This document shows positions 58,023 through 64,000 of a stretch of 64,000 bases of DNA, piece by piece. The number at the start of each line of letters is the position of its first letter. The first letter of the stretch is position 1. The DNA is from Acinetobacter tibetensis. Lineage in GTDB: Bacteria; Pseudomonadota; Gammaproteobacteria; Pseudomonadales; Moraxellaceae. The notes below the pieces were generated by a model. The model worked only from the letters and a program-made list of their open reading frames with translations, was not told the origin of the DNA and did not search any database. The stretch covers positions 2,046,001-2,110,000 of the forward strand of contig NZ_CP098732.1 of assembly GCF_023824315.1 (NCBI RefSeq). Direction: 5' to 3'. The position numbers and the translations under genes were made by a program.

Positions 58023-58978
58023 GCTTCATCTCCACTTTTAGAAGACAAAGCCGCTTCCTTCACTTGATCAAACATCCAATCCAAACATTTATGCTCCGTA
58101 AATTTCTGAAGTATCTGTTGACGAAACTCTTGCTCAGTCATTTTTTCTTTTGCACAAATAAAGGCATAAGGAAGTACTACAGCATCCTTAATTAAATCCG
58201 CCACATCAAAGACCAAAGCCCCGCGGCGGGTTTTGCCATGCATCACAGCAAAACCATGTGGAATGCCTAAAACCCAAAGTGTCGTCGCTGCCAATCCATA
58301 GGCTAAATAATTGCCGTGGTTGAGAAAATCATTGGCTAAATCACCCTGTTCACGATTGCGCTCAAAACTCATTTTGTTGCGTGTGGCTGCAACTTTATAA
58401 AGTTGTTTGGTCATGGCCGCTTCATGCAAAAGCAAATCACCGACTTTTGTGGTGTTAGGAATCTTCTTTTCAAAACCATCCAGTGCAGTTTGAATATCCC
58501 GATCATCCAAATAAAAACTCTGTTCTTTTAAATCCCGGTCTTTATCCCAAACTTTCCGTATAAAATCGATACGCGCATGTTGAAATTGTTTTGCCACAGC
58601 TAGACGCTTTTCATCTTCGAACCAAAATTGCATCCAGCCCTGCATATATTCTGTTGGTCGGTATTCACTTTGCGGTGTCATCCACTCAATTTCACTACCC
58701 ATAAAAAGTGGCGTTCCACCTCCCCCACAAAAACCAACCAATACCCCTGCACTGGCGAGCATTCGCATCGCTGCCTGAGTGATCGACGTACCTGTACCGA
58801 GTAAAATCACTGTGGTATTGGCAATTGGGATATTCCAGTATTGGTTTTCATTTTTGGCTTCGGTGAGGTAAAGCACTCGACCATCTTTTTGCATGACACG
58901 AGCATGTTCAAGGTAATAGACATTTGCACGTTTTGAATGAAGAATTGCTTTTAAGTCAGATGGATTCAGTTGTTCCAT
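58019..58978 (-). CDS. cas1: Type I-F integrase Cas1
   Basis: A 319-residue spacer integrase. The catalytic residues expected from P. aeruginosa Cas1 are in place: Glu in LLLHEAAMT (E186), His in FAVMHGKTRRG (H247), and the Asp pair in LVFDVADLIKD (D258 and D261). The glycine-rich LLGTGTSITQAAMRMLASAG and FCGGGGTPLFMGSEIEWM are I-F family blocks. It is the first gene of the operon, with an AT-rich upstream region. Since Cas2 is fused to Cas3, adaptation would use a Cas1-Cas2/3 complex. Confidence 0.96.
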   Translation of the reverse strand: MEQLNPSDLKAILHSKRANVYYLEHARVMQKDGRVLYLTEAKNENQYWNIPIANTTVILLGTGTSITQAAMRMLASAGVLVGFCGGGGTPLFMGSEIEWMTPQSEYRPTEYMQGWMQFWFEDEKRLAVAKQFQHARIDFIRKVWDKDRDLKEQSFYLDDRDIQTALDGFEKKIPNTTKVGDLLLHEAAMTKQLYKVAATRNKMSFERNREQGDLANDFLNHGNYLAYGLAATTLWVLGIPHGFAVMHGKTRRGALVFDVADLIKDAVVLPYAFICAKEKMTEQEFRQQILQKFTEHKCLDWMFDQVKEAALSSKSGDEA

Positions 58979-59606
58979 TTTTATAAAACTATAAATGTAA
59001 TAATTAAAATGAGTATAAAAAAATTATTAGAAAAATATATAAAGCTTGAATTTAAAACGACATACTTTGACGTTTATTTCACCCTTAAGTTTAAACAGAA
59101 TTCTTATTTTTCAACTTAAAGCATTGGTCGTAAAGCTCATGCTTTGTATATAAAAATTAAACTCAATAGATCAACAAAAAATACAGTAAATTGTCTCATT
59201 CATTATGATTTAACTGATTTATTTTTTCGAAAATCTAAATAGAATTCGATTAAAGACCAAATCACGACCAATAAAAAAAACAAAAAGACCAACAGAAAAG
59301 CGGAAAAATACATCATATTGTTCAATCCTAAACTTGCTTTAGTAAAACGACAGATATCCAATGAAGTTCCATTTCATCTAAGACAAAAGTCTAATATGGT
59401 TTAAGTGCAATGAATAGTGATTTTTCCAATAAATTAAGACTTTTTTTCAATGAGTTGATCAATAAAACGAATAAATATGACAATTTGTTGGTATAACCGA
59501 GACGCTACAACAAAACAAAAAACCAAATATACACTTGTATTTTATATATGCAATTACATCATTCCAGCTATTGACCTTATTTTGAAATAAGCAGACATTA
59601 GCAAGC
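58979..59606. other. AT-rich region upstream of cas1
   Basis: It must hold the cas operon promoter; TATAGT and TATAAA elements lie within 30 bp of the cas1 start on the minus strand, without a clear -35 box. One small ORF at 59203-59316 is reported separately. I see no other gene, no repeat copy and no transposon end. Confidence 0.6.
59203..59316 (-). CDS. Probable 37-residue single-helix membrane protein
   Basis: It reads MMYFSAFLLVFLFFLLVVIW and then SLIEFYLDFRKNKSVKS, stop. Residues 4-22 form one hydrophobic helix, and the tail is positive, which predicts a cytoplasmic C-terminus. The ATG at 59316 has an AGGA ribosome site 10 bp upstream. It is in the same direction as cas1, about 220 bp ahead of it. 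It could be part of the cas locus or an unrelated core small protein. Confidence 0.5.
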   Translation of the reverse strand: MMYFSAFLLVFLFFLLVVIWSLIEFYLDFRKNKSVKS

Positions 59607-59636
59607 TTGATTAACCCCATAACATTAAGATCCGCT

Positions 59637-60197
59637 ATGTTAAAAAAAATGATTGGCGAATCCGCATTTAAACTTGCGGGCTGGCAATATCACGTAGAAC
59701 CCAATACCCTCGAAAACAAACAAGTAATTGTGGGTTTTGAGCACACCTCAATGATGGATGCTGTTTTATCTCTCGCCTTGTTCCAAATTTACGATATTAA
59801 AATTCATACCCTCATCAAAAAAGAATTGTTTAAGGGCCCGTTGAAACCATTGCTAGAAGCTATTGGCGGAATTCCAGTTGACCGTAAATCTAATCAAGAT
59901 ATTGTGGGACAAATGGTCGACCTTTTTGCCTCTCACGAAAAATTTAATTTGGTCATTGCACCTGAGGCAACTCGTGCAAAAGATGGTGAAGTCCGCAAAC
60001 CTATCCGTACAGGATTTTGGCATATTGCCAAAGCTGCCAATGTGCCTATTGTTTTGATGTATGCCAACTCACAAACCAAGCAAGGTGGTATTTTTGGCAA
60101 AATTTATCCCACTGAACTTCATCACGACCTAGCACTTATGCAAAAGTTGTATAAAGAAAATGTGGGATTGGACATTATTATTCCTGAACCCAAATAG
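59637..60197 (+). CDS. PlsC-family 1-acyl-sn-glycerol-3-phosphate acyltransferase
   Basis: A 186-residue acyltransferase from the ATG at 59637 (the frame also has a TTG at 59607). The HX4D catalytic motif is EHTSMMD near residue 38, the glycerol-phosphate block is GGIPVDRKS, and the third block is PEATRAKDG where the family usually has PEGTRS. Length fits the short PlsC group. No transmembrane helix is obvious. It is likely soluble or peripheral at the inner membrane. It flanks the CRISPR locus and appears to be core. Confidence 0.83.
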   Translation: MLKKMIGESAFKLAGWQYHVEPNTLENKQVIVGFEHTSMMDAVLSLALFQIYDIKIHTLIKKELFKGPLKPLLEAIGGIPVDRKSNQDIVGQMVDLFASHEKFNLVIAPEATRAKDGEVRKPIRTGFWHIAKAANVPIVLMYANSQTKQGGIFGKIYPTELHHDLALMQKLYKENVGLDIIIPEPK

Positions 60198-60313
60198 CAC
60201 CGTTCAATTGTTTAAAAACTCAAACTTAAGCCCTTTCTCTAAAAAAAGGGCTTATGGTAGAATCTGCTCAATTTGATTTGGCATAAGGCCAATCTACAAG
60301 GAGCATATTTCGC

Positions 60314-61063
60314 ATGGCGGGTCATTCCAAGTGGGCTAATACTAAGCATCGTAAAGCAAAACAAGATGCGAGCCGCGCTAAAGTATTCACAAAATTCATT
60401 CGTGAAATCGTTACAGCCGCACGTTTAGGCGGTGGTGATGTTGCATCTAACCCACGTTTACGTGCTGTCGTTGAGAAAGCATTAGTCGCAAATATGACAC
60501 GTGATACGATCAACCGTGCAATCCAGCGCGGTGTTGGCGGTGAAGAAAATGCTGATTTAAAAGAGGTCACTTACGAAGGTTATGGCGTGGGTGGTGTTGC
60601 GGTAATCGTAGAAACAATGACTGACAACTTAAACCGTACTGTGCCAGATGTTCGTCACTGTTTTTCTAAAACCGATGGTAACCTAGGTACCAATGGTTCA
60701 GTGGCATTCTTGTTTACTAAGCGTGGCGAAATTACTTTTGAAGATGTTTCTTTAGAAGACAAAATTATGGACGTCGCTTTAGAAGCAGGTGCGGAAGATA
60801 TTGAAGTGACTGAAGACGAAATTCTGGTCATTACTACACCAGAATCGTTTGGTGATGTACAGGATGCGTTGACTGCTGCGGGCTTAAAATCTGACAATGC
60901 TGAAGTCGTGATGAACCCTTCAACGAAAGCATTGATTTCTGATATCGATCAAGCGAAAAAAATCGTGAAAATGATTGATATGTTTGAAGATTTAGATGAT
61001 GTGCAAAACGTTTATACCAACGTTGAATTTACAGAAGAAGTTTTAGCTCAGCTAGATGAGTAA
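60314..61063 (+). CDS. YebC/PmpR-family DNA-binding or ribosome-rescue protein
   Basis: A 249-residue YebC family protein. The start [20 protein letters not shown] is diagnostic. KPIRTGF is absent; the family middle block [20 protein letters not shown] and the end block [15 protein letters not shown] are intact. Members act as transcriptional regulators, and recently some were shown to help translation of proline-rich stretches. It is monocistronic, with a terminator at 61077. Confidence 0.95.
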   Translation: MAGHSKWANTKHRKAKQDASRAKVFTKFIREIVTAARLGGGDVASNPRLRAVVEKALVANMTRDTINRAIQRGVGGEENADLKEVTYEGYGVGGVAVIVETMTDNLNRTVPDVRHCFSKTDGNLGTNGSVAFLFTKRGEITFEDVSLEDKIMDVALEAGAEDIEVTEDEILVITTPESFGDVQDALTAAGLKSDNAEVVMNPSTKALISDIDQAKKIVKMIDMFEDLDDVQNVYTNVEFTEEVLAQLDE

Positions 61064-61076
61064 TCTTTCAAAAAAT

Positions 61077-61107
61077 AAAAAAACGCGCCTATGAGCGCGT
61101 TTTTTTA
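61077..61107 (+). terminator. Terminator after the YebC-family gene
   Basis: AAAAAAACGCGC / GCGCGTTTTTTT hairpin with a CTATGA loop. Confidence 0.95.
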
Positions 61108-61170
61108 TTGATGAATACATACGGTATTGCTTATATCAGCGATTAAACTGATATTAAAAGTTTTGAATGT

Positions 61171-61641
61171 TTAAACCTTATTCAATAAACCGCGACAGTT
61201 AAATACATTATATTCCTTAATGACGAAACTGGAATGTAATGCAACCACATGCTCAATCTTACCAATCCGATTCAGGAGAATCTGACTGTAATTTTCCATA
61301 TCACGTGCAATCACTTCCACAATAAAATCTGCCGACTGCCCTGTGACCAAAAAAGCATTAATGACTTCTGGAATACTTTCTAATTCTTCTAAAAATTTGG
61401 AAAAAGTATCGCTATCATGCTTACTTAAAGAAACTTGCAGTAATACATGTAAGCTAAAGCCGAGTTTTTGATAATTAATGTCGCGGCGTACATTGGTCAT
61501 GACATTGGTATCAATTAAATGTTTAATACGACGATGAACCGAGCTGACCGAAAGATTAATTCGCTCTGACAGTTCATTCAGATTCACATCTTCATGGGTT
61601 AATATTTCCAGAATTTGTTTGTCAAAGCGGTCTAATTCCAT
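61171..61641 (-). CDS. Lrp/AsnC-family transcriptional regulator
   Basis: A 156-residue regulator. The N-terminal winged helix is LDRFDKQILEILTHEDVNLN with recognition helix NLSVSSVHRRIKHL. The C-terminal RAM effector domain has the typical beta-alpha-beta-beta-alpha pattern (FSLHVLLQVSL, VINAFLVTGQSADFIVEVIA). The ATG at 61641 with a GGAG site 7 bp upstream is preferred over the TTG at 61653. The effector is unknown; it may control the adjacent GST or SfnB-like gene. Confidence 0.88.
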   Translation of the reverse strand: MELDRFDKQILEILTHEDVNLNELSERINLSVSSVHRRIKHLIDTNVMTNVRRDINYQKLGFSLHVLLQVSLSKHDSDTFSKFLEELESIPEVINAFLVTGQSADFIVEVIARDMENYSQILLNRIGKIEHVVALHSSFVIKEYNVFNCRGLLNKV

Positions 61642-61897
61642 CACTGGCTCCAAAAATGAAATAATAAGGTGTAAATAAAAACCACGTATGAGTTATTTGA
61701 ATTATGCAAGATACGTGCTCAACATCCGAGAACGATTATTTCGTTTATTCCACTAAAAATAAAGTCGCGTATGCTACTTATTTTTACCAATTCATAGATT
61801 TACAGAAATTCAATGCAATAAATACCCTTGAATATAAATTAAATGTCATTCTTAGGTAATATTTAACTATCTTTTTACTTGAGTGGTTCTTAAAAGA

Positions 61898-62668
61898 TTA
61901 CATGCCGCGCCAGTCTACACGTGCATTGCGTTCGGTATAATAAATACGCTGTACATATTGTCCCAAAGGTAAATCTAAAAGTTGATGCTTAAATGCATAA
62001 AACTCTTCAGAACTGCCCGAAATGTAGTCTTCTTCACGCTCCCAAGGGGTTCCAGCTATTTCTAATAAAGGTGCAAGCATGGAACAGACTGAAATATCGG
62101 CAAGTCCCAAACGCTCACCCACAAAATAACGCCCATCATTTTCTAATAATTTCTGATTCAATACAGTAATCAGTTGTTCCATCTGATGCTTAGAATATTC
62201 AACTTTTTCAGTATCAAGCTGATAACTCTTAGACACCAGTGTTTTTAATATCGGTTTAGAAAATTTCTCAAATTGGCGTAGATAGCCTTTTTCACCAATC
62301 ATAATGTCTAAAGTTTCATCACTTTCCGATAAACTTTGCGCTAAACCCCAACGGCGTACATGTAAGCCAAGCTCTGATGCCAAAGCATTAATTTCTAATG
62401 CAACTTCTCTTAAATGTGAATCTGCACGTAATAAAGCATGTTCTGGATAAGTCTGATCTAAATACAATGCAATTTGGGTTGAATCTGCAACCCAATACTC
62501 ATTGTCTCGTAAAATTGGCAGTTTATTCTGCCCTGTTTTGAGTTGTGCAAAAGCACGATGTACACCTGGTATTAAATTCTGTGCAACAAAATCGAGTTGT
62601 TTATAATCGAGTAACCAGCGAGCTTTCTCACAATAATGAGATAAAGGAAACTGGTATAAAATTCGCAT
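61898..62668 (-). CDS. Glutathione S-transferase family protein
   Basis: A 256-residue protein. The N-terminal thioredoxin-like domain reads MRILYQFPLSHYCEKARWLL with the SxYCxKAR-type site, and NKLPILRDNEYWVADSTQIA carries the cis-Pro and the glutathione gamma-Glu binding region. The C-terminal helical domain has GRYFVGERLGLADISVCSML. The start at 62668 has a GGAG site 8 bp upstream and is preferred over 62695. The substrate is unknown. Confidence 0.87.
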   Translation of the reverse strand: MRILYQFPLSHYCEKARWLLDYKQLDFVAQNLIPGVHRAFAQLKTGQNKLPILRDNEYWVADSTQIALYLDQTYPEHALLRADSHLREVALEINALASELGLHVRRWGLAQSLSESDETLDIMIGEKGYLRQFEKFSKPILKTLVSKSYQLDTEKVEYSKHQMEQLITVLNQKLLENDGRYFVGERLGLADISVCSMLAPLLEIAGTPWEREEDYISGSSEEFYAFKHQLLDLPLGQYVQRIYYTERNARVDWRGM

Positions 62669-62695
62669 AAACACTCCAAAAGATGAGAGGAACAT

Positions 62696-63039
62696 TGATT
62701 TATTCAGAAAACCAACGCTTTCAGTCTGTTACTTTAGTCAGTCAAAGCCAGAAACACAATGTCCTTTTTATCCCAAAATAAATACGTCTTAACCTTATAT
62801 GGTTATACAATTTTCTGTCTTGAATATCTTTAAACAAGATAACCTTCCATTTTTGGAACAACCTAAAAACCTTAAAATTATAATTATTAATTAAAATCAA
62901 TCATTTAACTTATCTAAATTTATTCAAACTTTACCACTTTAAGTTTTAAACATTGTTTTTCATAAGTACATAGAAATCAGTCAGTTAATTTTTTATAACA
63001 GACAGACTAACGTTTTGACATTGTTTCAAAGGTGTCATC
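62696..63039. other. Control region between divergent GST and SfnB-like genes
   Basis: 344 bp, AT-rich, without ORFs. Promoters for both genes must lie here, but I cannot place a confident -35/-10 pair. Confidence 0.5.
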
Positions 63040-64000
63040 ATGGCTTATATCAATTCCAAAAACATACAGATCATCGAAAATGATCAGGATGCAATAAATG
63101 CCGCTTACCAAGTTGCGGACTTTGCCCTTGAAGGTCGCAATGCTCGCGATCAAAACCGAGCATTACCTTTTGCAGAAGTTGAACAATTTAGCCAAAAAGG
63201 CTTAGGCGGTTTAAGAATTCCCAAACAATATGGCGGTGCTTATGTGTCCAATAAAACACTGGCACGTGTATTCCGTATTTTAAATAAAGCCGATTCTAGT
63301 GTAGGACAAATCCCACAGAATCAAATTAGCTTGCTCTATCTCATTGACTTGATGGGCACTGAAGCGCAAAAACAGTTCATTTTTCAAGAAATTCTAGCAG
63401 GTAAACGCCTTGCCAATGGTGGACCAGAACGCCATACCAAAGATGCGAAAACACTCAATACCACATTAAGTTTGGAGAATAGTCACTACTATCTTCAAGG
63501 TGAAAAATTCTATTCAACAGGCAGCAGCTTCGCGCATTGGTTAGCCATTAAGGCCATTCACCCAGAAGGTCATGTAGTACTCGTCATCGTAAATCGTGAA
63601 GCGCAAGGCATTGAAGTCATTGATGATTGGGATGGTTTTGGACAACGTACAACATCGAGTGGCTCAGTCCGTCTGAACCATGTGGAAATTGATCCTTTCC
63701 TGATCTTTGATGAACGTCTCTTAACAGCAGCACCAACCTATCGCGGGGCTTATTCGCAACTTTTACAAGTTGCCATTGATGTGGGCATTGCAGAAGCCGC
63801 TTTTGAAGATACGCTGGCAACCGTCAAAAAAGCGCGTCCCATTGTCGATGCCCAAGTGGAAAAAGCCAGCTTTGAGCATTACACCTTACAAGAAGTAGGC
63901 AAACTGCAAATTCAACTTGAAGCCGCTATTTTACTGCTCGATGAAGCCGCAGAGTATTTAGATGAGTTAGATCAGCTTGAGGGTGTAACCGATGAGCAAG
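63040..64000 (+). CDS. SfnB-family acyl-CoA dehydrogenase-like oxidoreductase (cut by window edge)
   Basis: The first 320 codons of an acyl-CoA dehydrogenase-fold flavoprotein, starting MAYINSKNIQIIENDQDAIN at 63040. GLGGLRIPKQYGGAYVSN, LANGGPERHTKDA and FYSTGSSFAHWLAIKA match the SfnB/DszC-like group linked to sulfur acquisition from sulfones and alkanesulfonates. The C-terminus lies outside the window. It diverges from the GST gene. The family assignment is fairly firm, the substrate is not. Confidence 0.85.
   Translation, partial: MAYINSKNIQIIENDQDAINAAYQVADFALEGRNARDQNRALPFAEVEQFSQKGLGGLRIPKQYGGAYVSNKTLARVFRILNKADSSVGQIPQNQISLLYLIDLMGTEAQKQFIFQEILAGKRLANGGPERHTKDAKTLNTTLSLENSHYYLQGEKFYSTGSSFAHWLAIKAIHPEGHVVLVIVNREAQGIEVIDDWDGFGQRTTSSGSVRLNHVEIDPFLIFDERLLTAAPTYRGAYSQLLQVAIDVGIAEAAFEDTLATVKKARPIVDAQVEKASFEHYTLQEVGKLQIQLEAAILLLDEAAEYLDELDQLEGVTDEQ

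Noticed and set aside
52463..58978. Possible Tn7-like (type I-F3) CRISPR transposon
   Set aside because: No tnsA, tnsB, tnsC or tniQ, no transposon ends, and cas1 plus cas2-3 are present, which I-F3 systems lack.

Overview
The window is a chromosomal segment of an Acinetobacter species (Gammaproteobacteria, Moraxellaceae). This is inferred from the low-GC coding style, the protocatechuate operon in the order pcaI-J-F-B-D-K-C-H with a divergent pcaU (the layout known from A. baylyi), and the block prmA, DUF3426 gene, fis, purH, purD.

Layout. Positions 1-8086 hold the protocatechuate branch of the beta-ketoadipate pathway on the minus strand, cut by the left edge inside pcaH, plus the IclR-type regulator gene pcaU on the plus strand. 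The three half-sites of a PcaU operator lie between pcaU and pcaI. Positions 8218-11950 hold an amino-acid permease, homocysteine S-methyltransferase (mmuM) and an aromatic-acid-type MFS transporter. A SEL1-repeat gene with an in-frame amber codon at its likely N-terminus and mnmG follow. Positions 16264-23748 hold a small secreted protein, a BASS-family transporter, prmA, a zinc-ribbon membrane protein, fis, purH and purD. Positions 24644-27309 are metQ-metN-metI, with a strong terminator after metQ. Positions 28211-44930 hold dnaE, trmJ, cysE, two lipoproteins, an acyl-CoA ligase, a marC-family gene, mqo, an MFS exporter and small hypothetical genes.

Around 44900-48450 is a decayed prophage zone. 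It holds the N-terminus of a tail tape-measure protein, a CAU tRNA, a tyrosine integrase that lacks its nucleophilic Tyr and one catalytic His, and an ORF broken by a stop.

The main accessory system is at 49121-58978, a complete type I-F2 (I-Fv) CRISPR-Cas locus on the minus strand: cas1, a cas2-cas3 fusion, cas7fv, cas5fv, cas6f, an AT-rich leader, then one array of 54 repeats and 53 spacers. There is no cas8f and no canonical cas5f or cas7f, so the Cascade is the minimal kind known from Shewanella putrefaciens. The array records its own history: a block of six repeats with a loop substitution, a tandem duplicated spacer, a spacer reading as a mobile-element primase zinc motif, and leader-proximal spacers that resemble intrinsic terminators. 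A probable 37-residue membrane protein gene lies just upstream of cas1.

Positions 59637-64000 return to core genes: a PlsC-like acyltransferase, a YebC-family regulator, an Lrp/AsnC regulator, a glutathione S-transferase and the start of an SfnB-family oxidoreductase cut by the right edge. Several genes show single-lesion decay (in-frame stops at 13996, 27743, 38700 and 48203), and a palindromic intergenic repeat family occurs inside two metabolic operons.
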